This document shows positions 20,829-33,149 of a stretch of 64,000 nt of DNA, in pieces. The stretch is from NCBI RefSeq assembly GCF_963678635.1, contig NC_087069.1, positions 16,716,660 to 16,780,659 on the forward strand, read 5' to 3'. Numbering within the stretch: the stretch's first letter is position 1; each line of letters starts with the position of its first letter. Made by a program: the position numbers and the translations under genes. The notes under the pieces are model-generated. The model had not been told where the DNA came from and ran no database searches. It was given only the letters and a program-made list of their open reading frames with translations. This DNA is from Symsagittifera roscoffensis (taxonomy: Eukaryota > Xenacoelomorpha > Acoela > Convolutidae).

Positions 20829-22721
20829 GATATGCTTTAAACAGTGACTCGTACTGAGTACGATACACCATGATAGGATTATCACACATTGTTTGTGAAT
20901 TATCCAGAAATTGCAGCTCAGCATAAAACGGTGAGTGTCCTTTGCTAGGAAGTTATGAAAAGAAGCCCGAATACGGATTTTGATTATATATTACTGTCCT
21001 CGTTTTTAAACATTTTGATTCAAATTGATTTAGCAGAGTGAACATACGTTCAATGGGTTGTTCCCAAGTATATGTGAACGCATCGAGTGATGTTGTATCT
21101 CATTCAATTACCCACAAGGCAAAGAAATTTTTTGCCATTTATTGATTTTTCCATTTATCAGCTTGACAGTTAGACTAATATTCTGCAGGAATTTTTCAAA
21201 AAAATTTAATTTGATCCATAACCGACCATCACATTCGTAGTCTTTTTGCTATCTTTTTCGCCTTCATAGTCCTTGTTAATGATTTTTGAGCTAAAATTAA
21301 AAAGATTTTTGCTGTGTTGTAGCCAAGAATAAAGCATATGCGAAATTTGGACAATGATAGAGCCAGGCGACATTGCAATCTCTAAAAAAAATAAACCTAT
21401 TTTTTGTCAGAATAAAGCCGGCTGATCGCGGGTTTTCAAGTGACATCATTAACCTTGTTGATATGCTTTAAACAGTGACTCGTTTTGAGTACGATACAAC
21501 ATGGTAGGATTACCACACAATGTTTGTGGTTTATCTAGAAATTGCAGCTCAGCATAAAACGGTGATCGTCCTTTGCTAGGAAGTTATGAACAGAAGCCCT
21601 GTTGCGGATTTTGATTAATTTTACTTTCCTCGTTTTGAAACCTTTTGATTCAAACTGATTTAGCAGATTGAACAAACAGTTGGTGGGTTCTACCCAAGTA
21701 TATCTAAACACATCGAGTGATGTTGTATCATAAACAATTACCACAAAGCGAAGGAATAATTTGCATTTATTGATTGTCCCATTTATCAGCTTGACAGTTA
21801 GACTAATATTCTGCGTGAGTTTTTCAAAAAAAATTTATTTTGATCCATGAGCGACCATCACATTCGTAGTCTTCTTGCTATCTTTTTTGCCTTCATAGTC
21901 CTTGTTATAGATTTTTGAGCTAAATTTAAAAAAGATTTTTTCTTAAGTGTAGCCAACATTGTAGTCTGAAATTTGGACAATGGTAGAGCCAGGCGACATC
22001 GCCATTGGTCTTTAAAAACATTAACCTTTTTTTGTCAGAATAAAGCCGGCTGATCGCGGGTTTTCAAGTGACAGCATTAACTTTGTTGATATGCTTTAAA
22101 CAATGAATCGTATTGAGTCCGATACACCATGGTAGGATTACCACACAAAGTTTGTGGTTTATCTAGAAATTGGAGCTCAGCATAAAACGGTGAGTGCCCT
22201 TTGCTAGGAAGTTATGAATAGAAGCCCTATTGTGGATTTTGATTATGTATTACTGTCCTCGTATTGAATCATTTGCATTCAAATTGATTTAGCAGAGTGA
22301 ACATACGTTCGATGGGTTATTCCCAAGTATATGTAAACGCATCGAGTGATGTTGTATCTCATCCAATTACCCACAAAGCAAAAACATAATTTGCCGTTTA
22401 TTGATTGTCCCATTTATCAGCTTGACAGTTAGACTAATAATCTGCGTGAAAATTTCAAAATGTTTACTTTGATCCATGAGCGACCATCACATTTGTACTC
22501 TTTTTGCTATCTTTTCCGCCATCATAGTCCTTGCTAATGAATTTTGAGCTAAACTTAAAAAGGATTTTCGCTGTAGTGTAGCCAAGATTAAAGCATATGC
22601 GAAATTTGGACAATGGTAGAGCCATGCCACATTGTCATTGGTCTCTTAAAACATAAACCTATTTTTTGTTAGAATAAAGCCGGCTGATCGAGGGTTTTCT
22701 GGTGACAGCATTATACTTGTT
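20829..22721. repeat. Higher-order repeat block 1 (units A-B-C, 1893 bp)
   Basis: Three distinguishable units: A 20829-21459, B 21460-22087, C 22088-22721. Unit B carries ACGGTGATCGTCC and unit C carries GGAGCTCAGCATAAAACGG, which tell them apart. The whole block is repeated almost unchanged as block 2. The preceding unit at 20266-20828 is C-type, consistent with an earlier ...C-A-B-C... register. Confidence 0.9.
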
Positions 22722-24611
22722 GATATGCTTTAAACAGTGACTCGTACTGAGTACGATACACCATGATAGGATTATCACAAATTGTTTGTGAATTATCCAG
22801 AAATTGCAGCTCAGCATAAAACGGTGAGTGTCCTTTGCTAGGAAGTTATGAAAAGAAGCCCGAATACGGATTTTGATTATATATTACTGTCCTCGTTTTT
22901 AAACATTTTGATTCAAATTGATTTAGCAGAGTGAACATACGTTCAATGGGTTGTTCCCAAGTATATGTGAACGCATCGAGTGATGTTGTATCTCATTCAA
23001 TTACCCACAAGGCAAAGAAATTTTTTGCCATTTATTGATTTTTCCATTTATCAGCTTGACAGTTAGACTAATATTCTGCAGGAATTTTTCAAAAAAATTT
23101 AATTTGATCCATAAGCGACCATCACATTCGTAGTCTTTTTGCTATCTTTTTCGCCTTCATAGTCCTTGTTAATGATTTTTGAGCTAAAATTAAAAAGATT
23201 TTTGCTGTGTTGTAGCCAAGAATAAAGCATATGCGAAATTTGGACAATGATAGAGCCAGGCGACATTGCAATCTCTAAAAAAAATAAACCTATTTTTTGT
23301 CAGAATAAAGCCGGCTGATCGCGGGTTTTCAAGTGACATCATTAACCTTGTTGATATGCTTTAAACAGTGACTCGTTTTGAGTACGATACAACATGGTAG
23401 GATTACCACACAATGTTTGTGGTTTATCTAGAAATTGCAGCTCAGCATAAAACGGTGATCGTCCTTTGCTAGGAAGTTATGAACAGAAGCCCTGTTGCGG
23501 ATTTTGATTAATTTTACTTTCCTCGTTTTGAAACCTTTTGATTCAAACTGATTTAGCAGATTGAACAAACAGTTGGTGGGTTCTACCCAAGTATATCTAA
23601 ACACATCGAGTGATGTTGTATCATAAACAATTACCACAAAGCGAAGGAATAATTTGCATTTATTGATTGTCCCATTTATCAGCTTGACAGTTAGACTAAT
23701 ATTCTGCGTGAGTTTTTCAAAAAAAATTTAATTTGATCCATGAGCGACCATCACATTCGTAGTCTTCTTGCTATCTTTTTTGCCTTCATAGTCCTTGTTA
23801 TAGATTTTTGAGCTAAATTTAAAAAAGATTTTTTCTTAAGTGTAGCCAACATTGTAGCATATCCTGAAATTTGGACAATGGTAGAGCCAGGCGACATCGC
23901 CATTGGTCTTTAAAAACATTAACCTTTTTTTGTCAGAATAAAGCCGGCTGATCGCGGGTTTTCAAGTGACAGCATTAACTTTGTTGATATGCTTTAAACA
24001 ATGAATCGTATTGAGTCCGATACACCATGGTAGGATTACCACACAAAGTTTGTGGTTTATCTAGAAATTGGAGCTCAGCATAAAACGGTGAGTGCCCTTT
24101 GCTAGGAAGTTATGAATAGAAGCCCTATTGTGGATTTTGATTATGTATTACTGTCCTCGTATTGAATCATTTGCATTCAAATTGATTTAGCAGAGTGAAC
24201 ATACGTTCGATGGGTTATTCCCAAGTATATGTAAACGCATCGAGTGATGTTGTATCTCATCCAATTACCCACAAAGCAAAAACATAATTTGCCGTTTATT
24301 GATTGTCCCATTTATCAGCTAGACAGTTAGACTAATAATCTGCGTGAAAATTTCAAAATGTTTACTTTGATCCATGAGCGACCATCACATTTGTACTCTT
24401 TTTGCTATCTTTTCCGCCATCATAGTCCTTGCTAATGAATTTTGAGCTAAACTTAAAAAGGAGTAGTGTAGCCAAGATTGAAGCATATGCGAAATTTGGA
24501 CAATGGTAGAGCCAGGCCACATTGTCATTGGTCTCTTGAAACATAAACCTATTTTTTGTTAGAATAAAGCCGGCTGATCGAGGGTTTTCTGGTGACAGCA
24601 TTAACCTTGTT
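22722..24611. repeat. Higher-order repeat block 2 (units A'-B'-C', 1890 bp)
   Basis: Displaced 1893 bp from block 1. The 70-codon minus-strand frames at 21535-21744 and 23428-23637 are identical, so the block duplication is recent. Differences are few: an eight-base deletion in C' near 24465 (GGATTTTCGCTGTAG becomes GGAGTAG) and a small insertion in B' near 23858. Confidence 0.9.
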
Positions 24612-25190
24612 GATATGCTTTAAACAGTGAGTCGTACTGAGTCCGATACACCATGGTAGGATTACCACACAATGTTTGTAGTTTATCTAGAAATTGCAGC
24701 ATAAAACGGTGAGTGTCTTTTGGTAGGAAATTGTGAATAGAAGCCCTTTTGCGGACTATGATTATATAAAAATTGTCTTCGTTTTGAATCGTTAGATTCA
24801 AATAAATTTAGCAGAGTAAACATACAGTTGGTGGGTTCTTCCCACGTATATCTAAACGCATCGAGTGATGTTGTATCGCATCTAATTACCCACAAAGCAA
24901 AGAAATTTTTGCCGTTTTTTAATTTTTTCGTTTTTCAGCTTGACAGTTAGACTAATATTCTGGGTGAAAATTTCAAAAACATTTAATTTTATCCATGAGT
25001 GAGCATCACATTCATAATGTTTGGCTGTTTTTTGCTTAATAGTTTTCGATAATGATTCTTGAGCTAAATCTAAAAGGGATAATTGCTGTAGTGTAACCAA
25101 GATTGTAGCATATCTGAAATTTGGACAATGGTAGAGCCAGGCGATGGTAGTTGCCATTGGTCTCTAAAAAACATAGACCTGTTTTTTGTG

Positions 25191-27280
25191 AATATCTGTT
25201 CTGAAATTTATTTGGCGTGCATCAATGCCACTTGATCGAAAACTATCTCAGAACCAACGCATTGATTGGTGTTTTATGCGACACCTAGTTGCATTCTCTT
25301 TAGTGCTACCATGTCTCTGATATCGTTCAAAATAATAGGATGTCACCTCGATATTTTCTGATTGAATATCACAATAAGCAACTCTGCGCAGAGAAAAAAC
25401 TCTATTTGATGTCATTAATTGACATTCAAAATGTGTAACTCTTAAGTTGTTTGCCGTGTTTGCATAACTTTTTTCCGCCGATCCGAAGGCAGAAGTTTGT
25501 TTATTGGCAATTGATAACATTTTTAGATTGAGCAAAATCACTTTTTTTGATTTTTTTGGTGGTATCGAAGAGGAAAGAAAACTTTTAAACCACTTCAATT
25601 AGAGCATCAAGCGCGGCAGTTCTCCTTCCTTCAACTTGATTCCGATGTTATCTCGGATGCAATTCTTTTTTCTTGAGATACTTGCTTTATTTAGAGAGTT
25701 AGAGGAATTTAACTTTCAATTCATTCAGTTTATTTTTTCAGGGTCACAATTTGTGCTAGAGTGAAACAAGGTTGTAGGTTGAACTGAGTTTGTAGTTAAG
25801 GTTAAGTTGAAGATATTTTGTGAGATAAAGAAAGCTACTAAAATTTGTCAGTGTATAAGCAACGTATTTAACTTCTAGTCAATTCCTGCTCTGAATTGCT
25901 GATACATTTTGCAAAGTCAACTGCGACTTATGGCAAACTCATTTTAATTGCGGAATTTTTCCTGGTTTTAATTTAAGTATCATTGTATATCTCTCAGCCA
26001 AAAAACGACGGGAGTCAAAGTTATCTCTCTCAGAAAGTTAATAGGAATAAAACTGGATTTTTTATGAGCGGTAAAACAAATCAACGGCGGTTGTTTTAAA
26101 CTATTCTGATTTTTCAAAAGAGAAAGATCAGCCTAAGAAAAATCTGAAAAAAAGAGCTAGAGAGAAATGGATTCATTAATGACCCGAAGGAGAGGCGGGC
26201 AGTTTTAAGTAAAGAGCATTATTTGTCTCCGAAGTATCTTTTTCAGAGTTCGGGGCTAGAAGTTGCCCAGCTGGCAGCGAAGAATTGTGTTTTTGAGCGT
26301 TCACTATTAACTTCATTGAAATATAGCTGATTCTGACCGTCAAATGGTGTCCAGACAACTTTTTTGGAATGAGTGGAAAAACTTAAATAGACAATTTTTG
26401 TTTTTTAGTCACCGATTTGCTGACCCCGAATGAGAAAGTCTGTTTTTGAGAAACTATTTCGTATCTATAATGTCTGGTGGCAATTCCAATCGGTGCTACA
26501 GCGGAAAGCTCGATGGAAGTTAGACTTTGCCATGAGCAAGAAGGCAATGGCGAAAAAAGAAGTGCAGGAAACGCTCAGCTGTAATTTTCGTATTAATTGA
26601 AATCAAGTGCTTTGTTTAGTTATTTTTTTCTATAAAACCTTTATGTCTAAGAAGTTGGCGCAGGAAAATTTAACAAATGGCCTTAATAAGAAACAAAAAA
26701 TTCTTTTTTTAAGTTTTCGAATAAATTAGATGGAAATGAATTTTCTTGAAAAAACGAGGCATTTTGGGTAGTGTTTTAGGGAACGGCCTAGTGTTTTTAT
26801 ATTGACTCATAAACAGAGTATCAATTTGGTTTAATTGAGCGACTCTTGCCGACGAAATTGAGCGATGGGGCGATTTGGTGGTGTAGGGAGGTAATGCTGC
26901 GTGTTTCTTTTTATTTGGTAATTGGGATCATTGGATTTAATAGTAAAATTGCTAGTAATCCTATATTCAGGATAAGGAGTTCAACATCGACAAGGCTTTA
27001 AAATCGGTTCGACTGTATTTGAATCGAATTGCGTTCTTAGATTGGATATTTGTTCAGGTTTTTTTGTTGTTTTGATGTAGTTTTTTAGTATCATGATTAG
27101 GCACGAACTGATAGCAACCGCCAATTACTGGCCCAATTGCGTAATCTGCAATTTCAAACCTTTTACACAGGTTGAATTTATCGATTTTTCTGATTAAGAT
27201 ATGATAATCGTTAGAAAATGGATCGTTAAGACATTCCTGAATAAGTTGCGGCGTTTTTTTTCTTCTGGGAAGTATGTAAC
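25191..27280. other. Intergenic DNA between array and BEL element, no gene recognised
   Basis: A 116-residue minus-strand frame (25248-25598) and a 60-residue one (26176-26358) have no recognisable domain, no repeat partner and no splice context, so I treat them as chance. Nothing else is supported. Confidence 0.5.
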
Positions 27281-27640
27281 AACTCAAAACCCTAAAGTAT
27301 CTCACAAAATGGTCTAAGAGATGTAACCAATTAAAATTAAATCTGGAAAAGGCATGAATCGCAGAGTTTGTCGATATAAACAGATAAATCATTCAACGAA
27401 ATTGGCACAGTCGCGGCTTAACGTTGTAACATGACTGCAATTTTGTGATATACGGTAAATCACATACAGATGGCAATAACCTGTCAGACAAGGTCATTTT
27501 GCTGTGTCTTTTATTAGTTTTAGTTATGTATACATTTCTGTGTAAAAACATTGGTTTTTTGGGGGGCTCAAACTTACGCCGAACCAGTCTGGTCAGTTTT
27601 TTAAGATTTGTTCTAGACCACTCGGCCAACTGATCTCAAT
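27281..27640 (-). repeat. 3' terminal region (LTR-like) of the BEL element
   Basis: Shared with the second BEL fragment: both end with AACTCAAAACCCTAAA on the plus strand (27281 here, 35198 there) and share TAAAAACATTGGTTTTTTGGGG. Relative to this copy, the second lacks about 170 bp (roughly 27345-27490). Without an upstream partner I cannot prove these are LTR bases rather than 3' UTR. Confidence 0.5.
27545..27635 (-). repeat. tRNA-like sequence (possible SINE head) with pol III boxes
   Basis: On the minus strand this reads CAGTTGGCCGAGTGGTCTAG, containing TGGCCGAGTGG, a perfect A-box as in Leu/Ser tRNAs. About 45 bases later comes AGTTTGAGCCCC, a near B-box. The acceptor and T stems do not pair, so it is not a working tRNA. 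The same sequence sits in the second BEL fragment (35335-35420), so it moved with the element or inserted before the copies diverged. Confidence 0.4.
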
Positions 27641-28150
27641 TTAGTTCAATTGACTCGGTTTTATATTCTCGCTTATGAGAGGTTTTTTTTGTGTGGCAAC
27701 AATTTCCGCCCCCAAGGAAGCGAGAACGGGCGCGAATTTTGCTGCCGTACGGGTAATGTCACCATTAAAGGTTTTTAGAACGGCGGATCGGGCCACCCCG
27801 TCTTTTCCGAAGTTAAACGTTCTATGGCGGGCTACAGGATAATCACCTCGAGGATTGGCGGACAATACTATCCACACCAAATCGCCTGTCTTGAGTTCCT
27901 GTTCAGGAGAGGAGTACCACTTGGCTCGCTTATTGAGACCTGGCACATACTCGCCTAGCCATCGTGTCCAACATGCATTTGCATATGCCTGCGCACTCAC
28001 GAACCGTTTTCTATGGTTGAAATCTTCCTGAAAGCTTAGTAAAGGTAAGGGCTGCCCAAGCAGGAATTGATAAGGCGTAATAGCTTCCAAACAATCTGGA
28101 TCACTGTTTATTCGAGTCAGTGGTCGCGTATTTAAAGATTGCTCGACCAA
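27641..28150 (-). pseudogene. BEL/Pao integrase C-terminal region (DUF5641)
   Basis: 169 residues open from an internal Met. The stretch ITPYQFLLGQPLP, then a Trp/Lys-rich run and GDLVWIV with RGDYP, is the standard C-terminal module of BEL/Pao polyproteins that follows the integrase core. The final residues run to a stop at 27641, so this is the natural end of pol. A frame break separates it from the core upstream, and the same module is present in the 35.5-kb fragment with scattered substitutions. Confidence 0.85.
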
Positions 28151-28184
28151 GCAGAATGTTGTATCGAGTACTTTTGGCGTCAGT

Positions 28185-28427
28185 TTACGGATTTCCAGTA
28201 TCGTAATTCCACTTTAAGTTTTCGTGTACTAATCGGCTGGGATCCTGCTGATTCCAAGTTTGGATGCCCTTCATCAGTTCCTTCTCGGCACCGACGAAGT
28301 TTGTGCCGTTATCCGACCAGATGTCAGACGGAATTCCTCGGTGGGCAATGAACCTCTCAACACCCATGACTCGCGATATGCCATCCATAGAAGGTAAAGT
28401 TTCAAAATGGACCACTCGTGTCGTCAT
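28185..28427 (-). pseudogene. BEL/Pao integrase catalytic core fragment
   Basis: Shows TRVVHFE near the start, then FIAHRGIPSDIWSDNGTNFVG, which carries the second catalytic Asp with the usual NGTNF context. The first Asp block lies just upstream in a damaged stretch. The frame ends within the core, so the enzyme cannot be made as it stands. Confidence 0.8.
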
Positions 28428-28642
28428 GCAAGTAAAGCGAAAGCCCCACCGCTTCCTTGAGCTCCTACGGACAGATACAAAAAATGGGCCGAAAAAATCA
28501 ACTCTGCAGTATCAAAAGGCAGGTTTTCGGTACCCTAAACGTTCTAGAGGGAGATCTGAGATCATGGGTTTTACGCGCTTAGCTTTGCATTTTCGACATG
28601 GAACGCATCTATTTTCGACTTCACGAAGGGCTAATCTCAATT

Positions 28643-28951
28643 TCATGCTTTGCTTTGAATCTCATGCTCTGCTTCGAAACTGGTTTCAACCAGAGGCCGA
28701 ATGCGACCAGTTGAGCGTAAAAGACCATTTGGCCCTATGAATGGAAAATAAACTGCTATTCGACTAGACGTCCTTAAGGATTTGTCGCTGTCGAGCAGTT
28801 TGATTTCTGCCGGGAAAGAATCGATTTGGGAGAGCTGAAGCAGTTTTGCCTCGTCTATTTCAAGCTCCGAAGTTTTGGTTACACTTCTATCAGACAAACG
28901 GAAGTGCGCATGTCTAGGAATAAGCATTCGAGCATATGCTGCTATGCACAA
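28643..28951 (-). pseudogene. BEL/Pao integrase N-terminal region fragment
   Basis: About 100 residues. The run PFIGPNGLLRSTGRIRP matches the conserved motif of the BEL integrase leader (I-x-x-D-G-L-L-R-x-G-R), here partly altered. The HHCC zinc-binding part downstream lies in another frame with stops. Confidence 0.7.
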
Positions 28952-29370
28952 AAGTTTAGGAAAAGAGCTGAACTTTTTCCAACTAATGATAGGATTATTG
29001 GCTCCTGCATCTGATTTGGCAACAAGAAGAAAGACTCCAACTACATCTGCAGCTGATTCTTTGAGGCGTATTTTATTTACAACATCTAGAGATGGTTGGA
29101 GTGACCAGACAGCAGTTTTAAAGAAACTTGGTCCCTTGACCTTACAGTTTTCGCGAAGCGCGTCGGCTGCAATCCCACGTTAACTTGTATCTGTGGGTTG
29201 CTAGGTGATACCACTCATCTGCGGTTGTTGATTCTAAGATCTAGCCAACTCTATGGGCTACGAAGACAGGCTTCTTATCATCTGAGTGGAGCCACTGTAA
29301 AACAGGTGTACTGTCAGACCACATGAAATTATGGGTTATCTGAATGTTCAAGGCTTTTTTAATAAGTTCT

Positions 29371-29653
29371 TTAGGCCGAGTAGCGAATAGGCGGCTTGTG
29401 GTTGGAGTAGGCGGCTTGTAGCTCGAGTTTGGGTATAGACATGGCTTTCATTGGCGCTCCACGAACCTTTTCAAACACGAAACAGACCTCTGTCTCCTGA
29501 GACTCTGACAGTCGACCACGATGAAACCCAACCGCACCAAAGTCTTCCAGCGAACTGTCGCCAAACATGTTTAGTTCTACCGTATCTACAGGCGCACTGA
29601 AGTAAGCGCGAGGGATGGTCATTTTTTATAGCAATGATAATCCTGAGTGCCAC
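29371..29653 (-). pseudogene. BEL/Pao RNase H region fragment
   Basis: Contains ELNMFGDSSLEDFGAVGF, the RNase H first-Asp strand, and about 45 residues later APMKAMSIPKLELQAA, a hallmark of Pao-type RNase H. Frameshifted on both sides. Confidence 0.8.
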
Positions 29654-29982
29654 TGCAAAAACTTATCTTTAATGTCATCAGGCAAGGGATCGTCCCATTG
29701 TTGACCTTGGGAAGAAAGTTAAAGGAAGACGCCAAATTTCCTTTAACTGGAGGCGGGCTTGCACCGCAGAAGGCGCAACAAGACCAATGGGGTCAAACAC
29801 TGATGAGCCAAAACTAAGAACGTTCGTTGTGTGATGTCTCTCTGCAGATCACGACTTACACCTCGTCTTACTAACAGGGTGTCTTTTATATGATCCCATT
29901 TGAATCCTAAGACATGCGACGAGCTATCGGGACTTACGAGTATTTCTTTTACATTTTCGATTTCTTTGCTATTCAGGTCTAG

Positions 29983-30336
29983 CTATCTTGAGATCTCACG
30001 AATAATACTAATTAATTTGGTCAAATTGAATGTTCCTTTACAAAGCATCTTAAATAAATCTCTACTTGGGCTCACGGCTTGTTCAGCATTCGGCATTGAG
30101 TCCAAGTAGTCATCCATGTAAATTTTTTCGCAAACAGCTGCTGCGGCTTTAGGATAATTGGACACATTATGTTTAGCTGTCTGCTCTTGAGCGAAACTTG
30201 CGCACGTTAGTGATTCACGTGCTCCAAATGTATGACGAGTGTATTGATATACCGTCACTTCTGTTGATGGGTCTTTCCGCCACAGAAAACGTAAGGATGA
30301 TTGGTCTTCCGGAAGGACTCCGACTTGGAGAAACAT
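29983..30336 (-). pseudogene. BEL/Pao reverse transcriptase palm fragment
   Basis: RFLWRKD followed by a Tyr/Phe-rich strand and FGARESLTCASFA, then KIYMDDYLDSM: the YxDD catalytic motif with the typical Pao FLWR and GA-x-S-P/L-like blocks. Flanking frames are broken, so the enzyme is dead, but the catalytic Asp pair is intact here. Confidence 0.85.
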
Positions 30337-31071
30337 TCCCTCGATGTCGGCAGATACAGCAAACGTATGTTAATGGAAACGGTGTAGGACATACAGTTAG
30401 CGTTATATTAAATCTGAACCAACAAGAAGCGATTTGTTGAGCCAAAATCCATGAAACTTGAAAGCTCTGTTTAACACTCTTCGGGCCTTTCCGGGTTTGT
30501 TTGGGTTGATGACTGGATGGTGCGATAGGTATCACTCGCGGTTATGGCGCTCGCTTTTTTGGGTCTTGCGGTTCGACTTGAATGACATAACGCTTTTCGA
30601 GGTCGTCAGATATTGTTTTCTGATAATGGAGGCGCAGAGAATCGTCTTTACCTAAGCGCTTCTCCAATTACTTGAGCTGAACAAGTGCGGAGAAACAGTT
30701 GTTCTGCAATTTCAAATTATCATCTGCCCAAAGCAATTCGACTGAATGACGGAAACCATCGTGTTTGATAGTGCTTTCAAGAATGATAGAGGCTCTTTTC
30801 TCGGCTGATGATCTGGCCTCACCAGTTTTTTATGTACCATATGACTCCATTTCATACCAGGACTTGACTTGATCGACTCATTACGTCAACGATGTTACTT
30901 GTGAAGCAAGTGGTGTCAAAACCCGATGTGGACGGTAAGCAAACACTCAAAACCCAACCAACGGGTAAACGGACGGCTAGAGGAGAGTTTTAATTGCGGC
31001 TAGAAAGTACTCCAAAGGTCTGATGAAATAGTGAAAATCTTGTCCTAAGATTAGCTCTACATCTGAATATC

Positions 31072-31359
31072 TTAAGACTGACCGAGTGACGGGCTGCAAG
31101 TACGGGTAAGTTTCTTGAAACGAAGCCACATCAATTGTTTCAGACCCAATTTTGAGGGCTCCTCTAATGTAAACTGAAACTTCGAAGCCAGTTTGGATTC
31201 AGCAGTTTCTGAAGATACGGTAATCTCAGCTTCCTGAATATGAATTAGTTCTTTGGTTTTGATTCTATTGACCGTTATTTTCAAGTCTTGTCCTTTAAGA
31301 TTGAGGCGTTTTGCAAGGCTTGACGACATGCATGAGTTGCTGCAAGCACTGTCGCACAA
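31072..31359 (-). pseudogene. BEL/Pao aspartic protease fragment (DUF1758-like)
   Basis: Starts CDSACSNSCMSSSLAKRLNL, where the D-S-(G/A)-x-(S/N) pattern stands in for the protease active-site loop, followed by a Lys/Leu-rich strand region as in retropepsin-like DUF1758 domains. The expected Gly after D-S is Ala and the frame soon ends. Confidence 0.6.
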
Positions 31360-31500
31360 AATCAGCGCTTTGTTTTAGGTGATTGGAAGGAAAACTCTAA
31401 ATATATCTCAGTGAGAAAACCCTTATGCGCACTGAGAGATGCGGAAAATGTGCTCAATTTAGATACAGTTTTCGCTTCGTGGCTGTCTAAGGTGTATTTT

Positions 31501-31897
31501 CTATGCTGGTTTAAGTAGCCAAACTGTTGGCATTGGCTCCTCGTTGTTCATGTTCTCGAGGAGGAAATACCATTTCTGCGCCGTGCAGCAGCACAGTATG
31601 GGTGCTGTAACAATTCGGCTTGGACAATTTTCTGGCTTTAGGGTGTTTTCGGATTTGTTGATTACCCTGGAGCAAGCAAAGCATAGTTTATTGTCCATGC
31701 TCAGCTTGGCTCTTTGAAAACGTGGCTGTCTTCTCTTTAATAACTTTGCACTTCCACAAGGGATGCTTGCCCTTGCAAGCAAAACATGGTGAAAATTTGG
31801 CACTGCTTTCTGTGCGCACATTCGAAGAGAACAGCTTAGTTGCGGCCTTTCTCTTGGTAACTTCTTTAGTTATCGGCTTACCTGATGTTGTGCGCAT
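31501..31897 (-). pseudogene. BEL/Pao nucleocapsid zinc-knuckle region
   Basis: Two overlapping frames. One has CFACKGKHPLWKC, a C-x2-C-x3-H-x4-C knuckle of BEL type. The next has a Cys-rich remnant (LCFAC and ENC) where the second knuckle should be. The shift between frames breaks gag. Confidence 0.7.
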
Positions 31898-32017
31898 GCG
31901 CTCGTGCGCGTCCGCTTTCTCCGGTAATCACTCATTGAACTCATCTAACGATGGTCGGGATCAATGTCGTCGGCCAACTTGCTTAGCCCAAGCTTCTTAC
32001 TTGTTGGGAGGTAACTT

Positions 32018-32587
32018 TCAGATCGCTTGGTTGAGGACCAACGTGCTCTCAAGCTCTGAGTAGTAGGAAAATGACTTGAATACTGCCACCAAACTCGATA
32101 TTGTAGATGCAACACCAATCACACACTCGGAATTATGCATCTTAAGTAGTGGGAAAAATCTCGGTTTATCTGAATCAGCGCTCACAACTGTGTACGGTTG
32201 AACGAATTGACGCTCAAGATTTTTAAGAGCATCGGGATACAAGTCACCACAATAAGCAAACTCAGAAATTGCGGTTTTAGCCCTACCTGCAACCAGAGTT
32301 TTCAAGTAAGTAAGCTTTACATCGTTGGTCAAGTGTGCGGAATCCACTACGTCCCAGATTTGTCCGAATCACTCGTGCCACACTAGAGGAATACCATTAA
32401 AATGGAAAAGCTTCCGTTCAGGTAATGGGTCTTTCCTGCTCATGGAAAAAATGGCGTCTAAGTCTTCGAGCGTTACATGCTTAGATGACGAAGAAGACGG
32501 GTCAGTGGTGTCTGCTGGAACTGGTTGTACGAGAGTGTAGACTGGAATTTGAGTAGGCTGTTGCAATCCAGGCGGAAGTTGTGGCAT
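32018..32587 (-). pseudogene. BEL/Pao gag core (DUF1759-like) fragments
   Basis: Two frames joined end to end across a break near 32350. The upstream part ends LPERKLFHFNGIPLVWHE and the downstream part begins with DSAHLTNDVKLTYLKTLVAGRA, the classic Pao gag signature. No full-length product is possible. Confidence 0.8.
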
Positions 32588-33149
32588 ACTTTCAGGTGCA
32601 GTATAGTATACAACGCCACCTCTTATGAAGCGTTCATGTTTACCGGCCCAGCATTTTGTGTCATATTTTTTAGTTAGTACGATAAAAAAAGTCGACTAGC
32701 AGCAGACACCCAGTTTGAAATTCTAGTTTGGTTATTGAAACCAAAATAAAACGGTTGAGTGCTTGAAGTAATCTGAGAGGGAATTGTTTGGCTCTGTTTG
32801 GATGTGTTATTGGAAAAAATTATTCGAATTTATTGGGTAGTTTGAAGCAGCAGCTTGGATTTACAGCTTCCATTACAGCTTGGGTTTATCAGAGTTACAT
32901 TTGCAGTCTCCGCTGCTGTATTGTTAACTCAAACAGCAGTACGCTTACCGCTTGCCCTGATAATTGACTGACAGCTGGCAATTCAGACTTGCGACTATCG
33001 TCATCGCTTTCGATGATGTCATCTTGAAATTCAGTTTGGCCTTGACTATTGCTATTTTGGTCTTGACTAGCTTTTTCGTGTTCTCTTCACCTAACTTTTC
33101 GAATTGAAGCCTACTTAATTCTCTGCTGATGTAATATTGTATTTGCGGC

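Larger units (their letters stand above)
19621..25190. repeat. Satellite-like tandem array, ~630-bp units, about nine copies
   Basis: The landmark GATATGCTTTAAA(C/G)A recurs at 19621, 20829, 21460, 22088, 22722, 23353, 23986 and 24612, spaced 626-634 bp. A further unit (20266-20828) lacks the landmark. Every unit also holds AAAACGGTGA near CAGCATAAAACGG, the GCATCGAGTGATGTTGTATC block, CAGCTTGACAGTTAGACTAATA and AATAAAGCCGGCTGATC. The last unit (24612-25190) is the most diverged, as expected at an array edge. Units carry decayed minus-strand coding sequence (see the pseudogene at the left end). Confidence 0.93.

Noticed and set aside
19621-25190. CRISPR-like array
   Set aside because: Units are about 630 bp, contiguous and without spacers, in a eukaryotic context; it is satellite DNA.
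25248-25598. 116-residue minus-strand frame as a gene
   Set aside because: No recognisable motif, no repeat or synteny support, and ordinary AT-rich surroundings; kept only as a mention in the spacer entry.
27545-27635. A functional tRNA-Leu or tRNA-Ser gene
   Set aside because: The acceptor and T stems do not pair, and the same sequence is repeated in the second BEL fragment.
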